A stretch of DNA of 64,000 bases from Pseudooceanicola marinus (GTDB taxonomy: Bacteria; Pseudomonadota; Alphaproteobacteria; Rhodobacterales; Rhodobacteraceae). A model generated the notes under the pieces. It saw only the letters and a program-made list of their open reading frames with translations. It searched no databases and was not told the DNA's origin. Of this stretch, positions 57,269 to 64,000 are shown in pieces (position 1 is the first letter of the stretch; the number at the start of each line of letters is the position of its first letter). The stretch lies in assembly GCF_002786295.1 (NCBI RefSeq), contig NZ_PGTC01000015.1, positions 126,501 to 190,500 of the forward strand, read 5' to 3'. Made by a program: the position numbers and the translations under genes.

Positions 57269-58205
57269 CGCCGCTTCGCAGGCCGCCACCGTTTCCACCG
57301 TTGACGATGCCGCGGTGGCCGAGCCCCTCCGCCCCGGTGCTGTCGATCAGCCACTTGCGGAACAGCCGCTGTTCGGGGGACAGCGACAGCTCTCCGTGCG
57401 ACAGCAGCCAGTAGCGCAGGTCGGTGCGGTGAAAGCGCGGGATCGGCGCGCAGACCCGCCCCTGGTCCAGCGCATCCCGGCAGAGCGTCTCGAAGCTGAG
57501 GAAGACCCCTGCCCCCGACATTGCCGCATCGAGGCAGAGCGAGGCTTCGGAAAACTCCGGCCCGTCTCGCAAGGGCAGGCCGCCCGCACCTTCCGGGGCC
57601 AGCCAGTCGTCCCAGGTGAACATCGCGTTGGTGTCGCGGATGATCGGCACCGAGGCGAAATCCTGCTGGCTGGTGATCGTGCGCGCCATTTCCGGCGAAC
57701 AGACCGGCACGATGCGCAGCGCAAACAGCGCCTGGGCGCGCAGCCCGGGGTAGGGGCCGCGCCCGATGCGGATGGCAAAGTCGATCTCGCCGTCGTTGGG
57801 ATCGGCCAGGGCCGCCTGGCTGTCCAGCCGCACCTTGATGTCCGGGAAGTCGCGGTAGAAGCCCGGCAGCCGCCAGATCAGCCAGCGCGCGGCGAAGATC
57901 GGCGCGCAGGACAGCGACAGCTGCCCGCCCCGGTCGCGCCGCCCCAGCTCCGCCGCCGCCGTCAGCTGGCGAAAGCCCGAGGTCAGCAGGCGAAAGAACT
58001 CCTCGGTGCCGGGCAGCGGGCGCAGCCCCTCGGGGCGGCGATCGAAGAGCCTGTGGCCCAGGGTCTCTTCGGCGCGCGCCACCTGTTGTGACACGGCCCC
58101 CGGGGTGATGCCCAGTTCGGTCGCGGCCAGCCGCAGGGCGCCGGTACGGGCCACGGCCTCAACCGCGCGCAGGTTGTTCAGGTGAAGACGGTTCAGTGGG
58201 TTCAT
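57261..58205 (-). CDS. LysR-family transcriptional regulator (GcvA-like group)
   Basis: A 314-residue LTTR with an N-terminal winged helix (LNNLRAVEAVARTGALRLAATELGITPGAVSQQVARAEETLG) and a periplasmic-binding-protein-like effector domain (LSLSCAPIFAARWLIWRLPGF, DFAIRIGRGPYPGL). It resembles GcvA/AmpR-type regulators. The start is ATG 58205; a GTG at 58214 is an alternative. It sits on the opposite strand inside the otherwise conserved pdxJ-acpS gene order and faces the small ORF at 58303-58491. Confidence 0.87.
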   Translation of the reverse strand: MNPLNRLHLNNLRAVEAVARTGALRLAATELGITPGAVSQQVARAEETLGHRLFDRRPEGLRPLPGTEEFFRLLTSGFRQLTAAAELGRRDRGGQLSLSCAPIFAARWLIWRLPGFYRDFPDIKVRLDSQAALADPNDGEIDFAIRIGRGPYPGLRAQALFALRIVPVCSPEMARTITSQQDFASVPIIRDTNAMFTWDDWLAPEGAGGLPLRDGPEFSEASLCLDAAMSGAGVFLSFETLCRDALDQGRVCAPIPRFHRTDLRYWLLSHGELSLSPEQRLFRKWLIDSTGAEGLGHRGIVNGGNGGGLRSGGA

Positions 58206-58229
58206 ATAGATCACCTAAACTCGACTATA
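58205..58229. promoter_or_regulatory. Inverted repeat in the LysR-gene upstream region
   Basis: TATAG (58205-58209) and CTATA (58225-58229) form an interrupted dyad with a 15-nt centre, next to the start of the LysR gene. LTTRs often bind T-N11-A dyads upstream of their own and the divergent gene. The spacing does not match the T-N11-A rule exactly, so this is only a candidate. Confidence 0.3.
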
Positions 58230-58302
58230 CCTTTGCTGCAATTAAAAAGGGTCTGGCGCGTCCCTATGTTGGGTTCATCTGAAACCAAGAAAGGAGAAAG
58301 CC

Positions 58303-58491
58303 ATGTTCAATTGGTTCCGTTCTGCCCCTCGCGCGACCTCGCGCGAGCCGATGGACACCCCCGAGATCGCCCGGATGACCCCGCGCGAACTGGCCGACTT
58401 GCCGCTGGTGCCGCCGATGGCGCCCGCGCGCGAGGCAAGCCGGGACAGCCGCATGGCCGCGCCCGCGGCCGCCCGCCCCGCGGCCTGCTGA
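58303..58491 (+). CDS. Small unassigned protein (62 aa)
   Basis: A short gene with a strong ribosome-binding site (AAAGGAG about 6 nt upstream of the ATG). The 62-residue product starts MFNWFRSAPR, has a hydrophilic middle (PEIARMTPRELADLPL) and an Ala/Pro-rich end. There is no clear signal peptide or transmembrane helix, but the N-terminus is aromatic and could associate with the membrane. It is divergent from the LysR gene and may be its target. I do not recognise a family. Confidence 0.6.
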   Translation: MFNWFRSAPRATSREPMDTPEIARMTPRELADLPLVPPMAPAREASRDSRMAAPAAARPAAC

Positions 58492-58648
58492 AGGCCCGCC
58501 CGGCGGAGGCGCCCCCCGGGCGCCGTATTTCCCAATCCGAATGTCGTGTCCTTGCGACCCTGTCGCGGTGCGTCATGTGCCGCGAAATAGCTGTTGAATC
58601 CCACCCCCGACCCGCGCCAGTTTTGTCCCCTGCAACAAGGGGCATGGC

Positions 58649-59047
58649 ATGATCCTGGGAATCGGAACGGACCTGGCGAATATCGACCGCATCCAGCGCG
58701 TGCTGGACCGCCATGGCGACCGGTTCCGCAACCGGGTCTTCACCCCCATCGAACAGGCCAAGGCCGCGCGCCGCAAGGACGAGGCCGGTACCTATGCCAA
58801 ACGCTGGGCCGCAAAGGAGGCCTGCTCCAAGGCGCTTGGCACCGGGCTGGCCATGGGCATCGCCTGGAAGGACATGGCCGTCAGCAATCTCGGCACCGGA
58901 CAGCCCGTCATGGCCCTGACCGGCTGGGCTGCCGACCGCCTGGCGGAGATGACGCCCCCTGGGCATGAGGCCATCGTCCACGTCACCCTGACCGATGACC
59001 ACCCCTGGGCCCAGGCCTTCGTGGTGATCGAGGCGCGCCCGCTGTAG
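58649..59047 (+). CDS. acpS: Holo-[acyl-carrier-protein] synthase
   Basis: A 132-residue enzyme that attaches 4'-phosphopantetheine from CoA to the serine of [18 protein letters not shown] (magnesium-binding Asp), [11 protein letters not shown], and [17 protein letters not shown] (Glu and Lys) are diagnostic. The C-terminal part, [19 protein letters not shown] and [18 protein letters not shown], fits AcpS. AAGGGG lies upstream. It belongs to the pdxJ-acpS-lepB-rnc-era series. Confidence 0.95.
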   Translation: MILGIGTDLANIDRIQRVLDRHGDRFRNRVFTPIEQAKAARRKDEAGTYAKRWAAKEACSKALGTGLAMGIAWKDMAVSNLGTGQPVMALTGWAADRLAEMTPPGHEAIVHVTLTDDHPWAQAFVVIEARPL

Positions 59048-59511
59048 CGCGGGGCTTGTCCGGGAGGGCCAGCTTCGGCGCTCCTGTCCTGCGCGTTTGC
59101 CCGCATCGGGCCGGTCGACCAGGATACTTTCAGACAGAAAATGAACGAACCTCTCGCCCATGACGGAGCGAGAGACCCATTTCCGGGCGCGGTCATCGGG
59201 ATCTACCTCCCTGTACCGCACTCCCAGGCTCGACGATTCAGGTTGAGAAACCCTTCCCTGCTATTTGTTGGCCGGAAATATCCCCGCCGGAGGCCTGCGG
59301 CTTTCGCAGAAAGTCGCAACCGCCCGCCCGGCCCAGGGGCGGCACGGTCGTGACCTCGCGCCCCGTTGCCCGCACCCCGTGAAACACGTTCCCGAGACCG
59401 TTCGGCGCCTTTTCCCCGGCCCGTGTTGACTTGTCCGCCTGCCCCCCGCATGAAAGCCGGGCTGCTTCGCAAGGGCGAGGCGTACCACCAGGCAGGAAGG
59501 ACCGGACGGGC
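59048..59511. other. 464-nt gap between acpS and lepB
   Basis: No confident gene is present; the plus-strand frame starting at 59141 lacks a ribosome-binding site. The gap contains a minus-oriented relative of the dispersed repeat tail at 59262-59320. The remaining bases include a GC-rich leader of lepB with no clear promoter. lepB has AGGAAGG about 11 nt before its ATG. Confidence 0.5.
59262..59320 (-). repeat. Dispersed repeat relative (copy E), opposite to the flanking genes
   Basis: On the plus strand ATTTGTTGGCCGGAAATATC is nearly identical to ATTTGTTGGCCGGACATATC of copy A. Next to it GCGGCTTTCGCAGAAAGTCGC can form an imperfect hairpin. Unlike copies A-D it points against the direction of the flanking acpS and lepB genes. 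Confidence 0.6.
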
Positions 59512-60354
59512 ATGGCCAAGGCTGAGGGCGAGAGCAGTTTCCTGTGGGAAACCATCAAGACGATCTTCTGGGCGCTGATCATCGCGGGGGTCTTCCGCAG
59601 TGTCTTCTTCCAGCCGTTCTGGATCCCCTCGGGCTCGATGAAGGACACGCTCCTGGTCGGCGACTTCCTCTTCGTGAACAAGATGTCCTACGGCTACTCC
59701 TACGCCTCCTGCCCGAACATCCGCATCCAGCGCTTCGGCATCGACCTGGATGCCAAGGACCTCTGCGGTTTCCTCGACAACGACAACACCCGCCTGTTCG
59801 GTTCGGAGCCGGAGCGCGGGGACGTGGCCGTCTTCCGGCATCCGGTCAGCGGAGAGGACTATATCAAGCGGGTCATCGGCCTGCCGGGCGACCGCATCCA
59901 GATGATCGATTCGGTGCTGCACATCAACGGCGAGGCCGTCGAGATGGAGCCCGCAGGCACCTTCGTGGAACCCTACGGTCCGCAGGGCCCCCAGGGGCGC
60001 ATGCCGCGTTGCTTCAACGATGCCACCGTCGGCCTGGGCGGCACCTGTGAAAAGGAACGCTTCCTGGAAACGCTGCCCAATGGCGTGACCCATTCGGTGC
60101 TGAACGTGGGCTATTCCTCGCGCGCGGATGACACCGCCGTCTTCACCGTGCCCGAGGGCGAGTATTTCATGATGGGCGACAACCGGGACAACTCCACCGA
60201 TTCGCGCTTCTCCCAGGCGGGCGGCGGCGTGGGCTTCGTGCCCTACGAGAACCTGATCGGCCGGGCCAACCGGGTGATCTTCTCCTCCGCGGGCCGCTCG
60301 TTGCTGTTCTTCTGGGACTGGCGCGGCGACCGCTTCCTGGAGCCGATCGAGTAA
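59512..60354 (+). CDS. lepB: Signal peptidase I
   Basis: A 280-residue inner-membrane protease that removes signal peptides from exported proteins. An N-terminal transmembrane segment ([16 protein letters not shown]) precedes the catalytic [14 protein letters not shown] (Ser42) and [12 protein letters not shown] (Lys119), with [17 protein letters not shown] as box E. The long insert between Ser and Lys and the Cys-containing loops ([15 protein letters not shown]) are features of the alphaproteobacterial enzymes. It is followed by a strong terminator before rnc. Confidence 0.95.
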   Translation: MAKAEGESSFLWETIKTIFWALIIAGVFRSVFFQPFWIPSGSMKDTLLVGDFLFVNKMSYGYSYASCPNIRIQRFGIDLDAKDLCGFLDNDNTRLFGSEPERGDVAVFRHPVSGEDYIKRVIGLPGDRIQMIDSVLHINGEAVEMEPAGTFVEPYGPQGPQGRMPRCFNDATVGLGGTCEKERFLETLPNGVTHSVLNVGYSSRADDTAVFTVPEGEYFMMGDNRDNSTDSRFSQAGGGVGFVPYENLIGRANRVIFSSAGRSLLFFWDWRGDRFLEPIE

Positions 60355-60381
60355 CGCGCCCAGGGGCGCAGGACCCTTCCG

Positions 60382-60424
60382 GCAAAGCCGCGGCCCTTGC
60401 ACGGGCGGCGGCTTTGCGCTTTTT
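60382..60424 (+). terminator. Rho-independent terminator downstream of lepB
   Basis: GCAAAGCCGC (60382-60391) pairs with GCGGCTTTGC (60408-60417), with an inner GCCC/GGGC pairing in the loop, followed by GCTTTTT. It begins 28 nt past the lepB stop, so rnc, which starts 31 nt further on, may be expressed from read-through or a promoter within this short gap. Confidence 0.88.
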
Positions 60425-60454
60425 AAGGCGGCAATCCGCAGCGGGAACCGGCGT

Positions 60455-61141
60455 ATGAAGATTTCAAGCGAGTTGAAGGCCTTTCAGGCGCGGCTGGGAC
60501 ATGACTTTGCCCGGCCCGAACTGATGATGCGCGCGGTCACCCACAGCTCCGTTTCCTCGCCCACGCGGCCCGACAACCAACGGCTGGAGTTCCTCGGCGA
60601 CCGGGTGCTGGGCCTCGTCATGGCCGAGGCGCTTCTGTTCGAGGACACGGGCGCCAGCGAGGGCCAGCTGGCCCCGCGGTTCAACGCGCTGGTGCGCAAG
60701 GAGGCCTGCGCCGAGATCGCCCGCGAGATCGAACTGGGCGCGGTGCTGAAGCTGGGCCGCTCGGAACAGATGTCCGGCGGGCGGCGCAAGCAGGCGCTGC
60801 TGGGCGACGCGATGGAGGCGGTGATTGCCGCCGTCTACCTCGATGCCGGTTTCGATGCCGCGAAGGCAATGATCCTGCGTCTCTGGGGGCAGCGCATCAA
60901 GGATGTCGAGGAAGACGCCCGCGACGCCAAGACCGCGCTGCAGGAATGGGCCCAGGCCCGGCGACAGCCGCCGCCCGCCTATGTGGAACTGGCCCGCGAG
61001 GGTCCGGATCACGCCCCCGTTTTCACCATCGCCGCACGTCTGAAGTCCGGCGAGGAGGCCCAGGCCCAGGCAACCTCGAAACGCGCCGCCGAACAGCAGG
61101 CCGCCGCGCGGTTGCTGGCCCGGCTGGAGACCGAGGGGTGA
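60455..61141 (+). CDS. rnc: Ribonuclease III
   Basis: A 228-residue double-strand-specific endoribonuclease for rRNA processing and mRNA control. The signature [18 protein letters not shown] supplies catalytic Glu and Asp residues, and [18 protein letters not shown] the second acidic set. A dsRNA-binding domain follows ([21 protein letters not shown]...[14 protein letters not shown]). It overlaps the downstream EamA gene by four bases (GTGA). Confidence 0.96.
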   Translation: MKISSELKAFQARLGHDFARPELMMRAVTHSSVSSPTRPDNQRLEFLGDRVLGLVMAEALLFEDTGASEGQLAPRFNALVRKEACAEIAREIELGAVLKLGRSEQMSGGRRKQALLGDAMEAVIAAVYLDAGFDAAKAMILRLWGQRIKDVEEDARDAKTALQEWAQARRQPPPAYVELAREGPDHAPVFTIAARLKSGEEAQAQATSKRAAEQQAAARLLARLETEG

Positions 61142-62025
61142 GCGCGAACCTGCGCGGCAGCCTCTTCATGGTCCTGGCGATGATCGGCTTCGCCATCGAG
61201 GACGCCATCTTCAAGGGGATCGTCACCACCCTGCCGCCCGGGTTCACCACGCTGCTCTTCGGCCTCATCGGCACGCTGCTGTTTTCCGGCCTCTGCTGGC
61301 AGGCCGGAGAACCGGCGCTGACCCGCGACGCGCTGCGCCCGCGCCTGCTGATCCGTTCGGCCATCGAACTGGTGGGGCGGTTGTTCTTCGCGCTCGCGCT
61401 GGCCTTCACGCCCCTCAGCTCCACCTCCGCGATCCTGCAGGCCGCGCCGCTTTTCGTTACCCTGGGGGCCGCCGTCCTGCTGGGGGAGAAGGTCGGGCCG
61501 CGCCGCTGGATCGCCATGGCCTTCGGGTTTCTGGGCGTGCTGCTGATCCTGAAGCCCACGCCCGCCGCCTTTGAGCCGCAATCGGTCTTTGCCCTGCTGG
61601 GGATGATCGGCTTCGCCGGGCGCGACCTGGCCACGCGCATGGCGCCGCCGGCCGTGTCGGGTCGCCAGCTGGGCACCCTGGGTTTCCTGGTCATCACCTG
61701 TGCGGGCCTCGTTTTCATGATCTTCGACACCGCGCCGCCGCGCCTGCCGGAGGCGGGGGAGGGCGCGCGGGTGCTGGCCCTGGGGCTCGTCGGGGTCTCG
61801 GCCTATATGGCGCTGACCGTGGCGATGCGGTCTGGCGAGGTCTCGGTCGTGGCCCCCTTCCGCTATTCGCGGCTGCTGATCGCCCTCTTGATCGCCTACC
61901 TGTTCTTCGGCGAACGCCCCGACCTCTGGACGCTGGCGGGCGGTCTGCTGATCGTGGTGTCCGGGACCTACACGCTGATGCGCTCGGGGCGGGGCGCAGT
62001 GCCCCCCGCGCCCGAGGGGCCGTGA
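61138..62025 (+). CDS. EamA/DMT-family permease
   Basis: A 295-residue membrane protein of the drug/metabolite transporter superfamily with about ten helices and two EamA repeats ([38 protein letters not shown]). [24 protein letters not shown] and [25 protein letters not shown] are the typical repeat ends. It starts with GTG 61138 within the rnc stop and stands between rnc and era, which are usually adjacent. The substrate is unknown. Confidence 0.87.
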   Translation: MSANLRGSLFMVLAMIGFAIEDAIFKGIVTTLPPGFTTLLFGLIGTLLFSGLCWQAGEPALTRDALRPRLLIRSAIELVGRLFFALALAFTPLSSTSAILQAAPLFVTLGAAVLLGEKVGPRRWIAMAFGFLGVLLILKPTPAAFEPQSVFALLGMIGFAGRDLATRMAPPAVSGRQLGTLGFLVITCAGLVFMIFDTAPPRLPEAGEGARVLALGLVGVSAYMALTVAMRSGEVSVVAPFRYSRLLIALLIAYLFFGERPDLWTLAGGLLIVVSGTYTLMRSGRGAVPPAPEGP

Positions 62026-62110
62026 TCCGTGGATCACAGCATGGCAGACAGGGCTGGCGCGCTGCGTTAAAAGCCTCTAGAGAGCGCACTTCGCTTGAAG
62101 GACGGATAGC

Positions 62111-63019
62111 ATGAGCACATCGGCGGGCTTCGTCGCCCTGATCGGAGAGCCCAATGCGGGCAAGTCGACCCTGACCAACCGCATGGTGGGGGCCAAGGTC
62201 TCGATCGTCACCCACAAGGTGCAGACCACCCGCGCGCGCATTCGCGGCGTGGCGATGGAGGGTGAGGCACAGCTGGTCTTCGTCGACACGCCGGGCCTGT
62301 TCCGCCCGCGTCGCCGTCTGGACCGCGCCATGGTCGCCGCCGCCTGGGGCGGCGCGGCCGATGCCGACGTGATCGTCCTGCTGATCGAGGCGCATCGCGG
62401 CATCACGCCGGGTGTCGAGGCGATCCTCGACGGTCTCGACAAGCTGCCCAAGGGCCGCAAGGTCGCCCTGGCGATCAACAAGATCGACCGGGTGGAATCG
62501 CCGGTGCTGCTGTCCCTGACCGACGAGATGAACAAGCGGTTTCCCTTCGAGGAGACCTTCATGATCTCCGCCGAGAAGGGCCACGGGGTGCAGGCGCTGC
62601 GCAGCTGGCTGGCCGAGCAGATGCCCGAGGGCCCCTGGCTCTACCCCGAGGACCAGATCGCGGATCTGCCGATGCGCATGATCGCCGCCGAGATCACCCG
62701 GGAGAAGCTGACCCTGCGCCTGCACCAGGAGCTGCCCTATCAGCTGACCGTGGAGACCGAGCACTGGGAAGAGCGCAAGGATGGCTCGGCCCGGATCGAC
62801 CAGATGGTCTATGTCAGCCGCGATGGCCACAAGGGCATCGTGCTGGGCAAGAAGGGCGAGACGATCAAGGCCGTCAGCAAGGCCGCCCGCGAGGAGCTGG
62901 AAGAGTTCCTGGGCCGCAAGGTGCACCTGTTCCTGCAGGTGAAGCTGCGCGAGAACTGGCTGGAAGAGGCCGAGCGCTATTCTGAGATGGGCTTGGATTT
63001 CAAGGACGGCAACGCCTGA
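62111..63019 (+). CDS. era: GTPase Era
   Basis: A 302-residue essential GTPase that binds the 3' end of 16S rRNA and helps assemble the 30S subunit. G-motifs are clear: GEPNAGKST (G1), VDTPG (G3), NKID (G4) and SAEKG (G5), and TRARIRG gives the switch-I area. The C-terminal KH domain has HKGIVLGKKGETIKAVSKAAREELEEFLG (GxxG loop). It follows the EamA gene after 85 nt; the common downstream partner recO is not in the next position here. Confidence 0.96.
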   Translation: MSTSAGFVALIGEPNAGKSTLTNRMVGAKVSIVTHKVQTTRARIRGVAMEGEAQLVFVDTPGLFRPRRRLDRAMVAAAWGGAADADVIVLLIEAHRGITPGVEAILDGLDKLPKGRKVALAINKIDRVESPVLLSLTDEMNKRFPFEETFMISAEKGHGVQALRSWLAEQMPEGPWLYPEDQIADLPMRMIAAEITREKLTLRLHQELPYQLTVETEHWEERKDGSARIDQMVYVSRDGHKGIVLGKKGETIKAVSKAAREELEEFLGRKVHLFLQVKLRENWLEEAERYSEMGLDFKDGNA

Positions 63020-63027
63020 TCCCTGGG

Positions 63028-63041
63028 CCTGTCGCGACAGG
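63028..63041 (+). terminator. Short palindrome downstream of era
   Basis: CCTGTCGCGACAGG is a perfect 14-bp palindrome 8 nt past the era stop, able to form a short hairpin. No U-tract follows. Confidence 0.35.
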
Positions 63042-63133
63042 TGGACAGGGCGCGCTCTGCCCGCTTTTGAGCCTATGGGTCTACCGGGATGATCGTCCAG
63101 GGCTGCCAAGGGGCTGCCCTGAGCGTCGGCGCG

Positions 63134-63322
63134 TCAGCTTTCGGCGCCGGCGCGTCTGGCGCGGCGGCGGGCGGCGATGCGCCACCACAGGACGCCTGCC
63201 AGCAGCAGCACGGCCCCGGCCGCATGCAGCCCGGCACCAGTGAGGCCAGGCGCCAGCCCCGTCAGGAAGGCCCCGGAGCCCGCAAGGCCCAGGGCGATGA
63301 GGATCATTGCTGGTATCGGCAT
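63134..63322 (-). CDS. Small two-helix membrane protein (62 aa)
   Basis: A 62-residue protein with two hydrophobic helices (MPIPAMILIALGLAGSGAFLT and AGAVLLLAGVLWW) and a strongly basic C-terminal tail (RRRARRAG), which should face the cytoplasm. GGAAGGAG lies upstream of the ATG, supporting a real gene. The function is unknown. It is divergent from the DUF1491 gene. Confidence 0.65.
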   Translation of the reverse strand: MPIPAMILIALGLAGSGAFLTGLAPGLTGAGLHAAGAVLLLAGVLWWRIAARRRARRAGAES

Positions 63323-63504
63323 GGTCGCTCCTTCCTGGTTGGGCCGGCATCTTCCTGGTACGGGACGGGGCCGACCGGAGGACCCTAGGCAGGAAATCGG
63401 ACGAAAGAAAGGCGCGCGGTCGGACCGCTGGCGCTGACCACGGGTGACTTGTGCGCCGGGCGCGCGGCATGTCATGGGGAAGCATCCCGTCCAAGGAGAG
63501 CGAC

Positions 63505-63834
63505 ATGCGGCTGACAGCCCGGTTCTGGATCGACGCCTACCTGGCCCGTCTGCGGCTGGCCGATATTCCCGCCTTCGTCACCGCCCATGGCGATGACCAT
63601 GCGGGCGCCGTGCTGGTGAAGATGAACACGCTGGACGGGCAGGCCGTGCTCTATCAGCGCAGTTTCGACCTGATGACCGGCGCGCGTCGCTGGACGGTCC
63701 TGAGCGAGGGCGAGGAGCGCGCGATGGACGAGGCCGTGGCGCGGCAGCGCGGTTTTGATCCGGACCTCTGGGTGGTCGAGGTGGAGGACCGGCAGGGCCG
63801 TCACCTGCTGGACGAACCCGGCCTGGCGGAGTGA
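63505..63834 (+). CDS. DUF1491 family protein
   Basis: A 109-residue protein of DUF1491, common in alphaproteobacteria. The motif order is RLTARFWIDAYLARL, GAVLVKMNTLDGQAVLYQRSFDL, then RGFDPDLWVVEVEDRQGRHLLDEP. It is soluble with no known function. CCAAGGAG lies about 6 nt before the start. It is often found near recJ, era or glutathione-related genes without a clear link. Confidence 0.85.
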   Translation: MRLTARFWIDAYLARLRLADIPAFVTAHGDDHAGAVLVKMNTLDGQAVLYQRSFDLMTGARRWTVLSEGEERAMDEAVARQRGFDPDLWVVEVEDRQGRHLLDEPGLAE

Positions 63835-63847
63835 GCGGCGCGGCGCC

Positions 63848-64000
63848 TCAGCGCCGCAGCAGCCGGGCGACGAACAGCAGCACCAGGCCGCCGGCGAAGA
63901 AGCCCAGCCCGATCATCCCCGACCAGACCGCGACCCCGTCCCAGCGGACCTGCTCGGGATCGAGGAAGAAATAGGGGTAGAAGCCGTCCGACCGGCCCCG
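63848..64000 (-). CDS. C-terminal part of a Pr6Pr-like membrane protein (runs off the window)
   Basis: The last 50 codons of a minus-strand gene. The visible part reads DGFYPYFFLDPEQVRWDG, then a hydrophobic helix (VWSGMIGLGFFAGGLVLLFVA) and RLLRR at the end. An aromatic-rich YPYxFLDP segment before a final helix is typical of the predicted six-helix Pr6Pr family. With only the end visible, the assignment is tentative. Confidence 0.5.
   Translation of the reverse strand, partial: RGRSDGFYPYFFLDPEQVRWDGVAVWSGMIGLGFFAGGLVLLFVARLLRR

Noticed and set aside
59141-59353. 70-codon gene between acpS and lepB
   Set aside because: No ribosome-binding site, Arg/Pro-rich low-complexity product, and it runs through a dispersed repeat.

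Overview
The window is a gene-dense stretch of a high-GC alphaproteobacterial chromosome. Gene content and order point to the family Rhodobacteraceae (Rhodobacter/Roseobacter relatives). Lines of evidence are an RpoE-ChrR singlet-oxygen module beside lipid-modifying genes, a def-def-def-fmt cluster, the rpoZ-rsh-DUF2062-pdxJ-acpS-lepB-rnc-era housekeeping run, a GlcF/GlcD-type pair of oxidoreductase genes, and short structured intergenic repeats of a kind common in this family. I see no insertion sequence, prophage, integrase, CRISPR array or rRNA. One tRNA gene (tRNA-Met, CAT) is present. The genus cannot be fixed from the sequence alone.

Layout. 1-4 kb: the end of a glycolate-oxidase iron-sulfur subunit, an exported trypsin-like protease, a small heat-shock protein, a glyoxalase-like protein and a PatB-type C-S lyase. 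4-9 kb: purine nucleoside phosphorylase and a four-gene Pqi-type (MCE) lipid-transport operon. 9-16.9 kb: lytic transglycosylase, RNase R, a TauE/SafE exporter, a ketopantoate-reductase-like enzyme, an acetyltransferase and DapE. 17-21.5 kb: a degenerate Hint-domain protein, a DUF2235 hydrolase, a GlsB-type membrane protein and DapD. 21.7-27 kb: a LOG-family protein, an MFS permease and a compact arsenate-resistance operon (arsR-arsC fusion, dedicated GAPDH, ArsJ).

27-33.3 kb: chrR-rpoE divergent from a lipid-modification operon (FAD oxidoreductase, DUF1365, cyclopropane-synthase-like methyltransferase) followed by a short-chain dehydrogenase. This matches the singlet-oxygen regulon described in Rhodobacter sphaeroides. 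33.3-44.2 kb: an accessory catabolic and transport region with an M20 amidohydrolase, an Lrp regulator, a diaminopropionate-lyase-like PLP enzyme, an internally deleted M24 peptidase, two Asp/Glu-racemase-superfamily enzymes, a polyamine-type ABC transporter, a GntR regulator and a GNAT protein. 44.2-52.9 kb: tRNA-Met, a GlcD-like flavoprotein, three tandem peptide deformylases (the third lacking key catalytic residues), fmt, a D-lyxose isomerase-like protein, rnhA, ispH, a NYN-domain protein and folK. 52.9-64 kb: rpoZ, rsh, DUF2062, pdxJ, a LysR regulator, acpS, lepB, rnc, an EamA permease, era, DUF1491 and a truncated Pr6Pr-like gene at the edge.

The most interesting points are: a dispersed two-hairpin intergenic repeat whose stems vary by compensatory changes between copies; the catalytically defective third deformylase-like protein; the ArsR-ArsC fusion whose palindromic operator overlaps its own start codon; matching N18-spaced ECF-type promoters facing away from each other at the rpoE locus; a degenerate Hint protein; and the M24 remnant with an apparent in-frame deletion. 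No wholly new multi-gene defence or mobile system was recognised.
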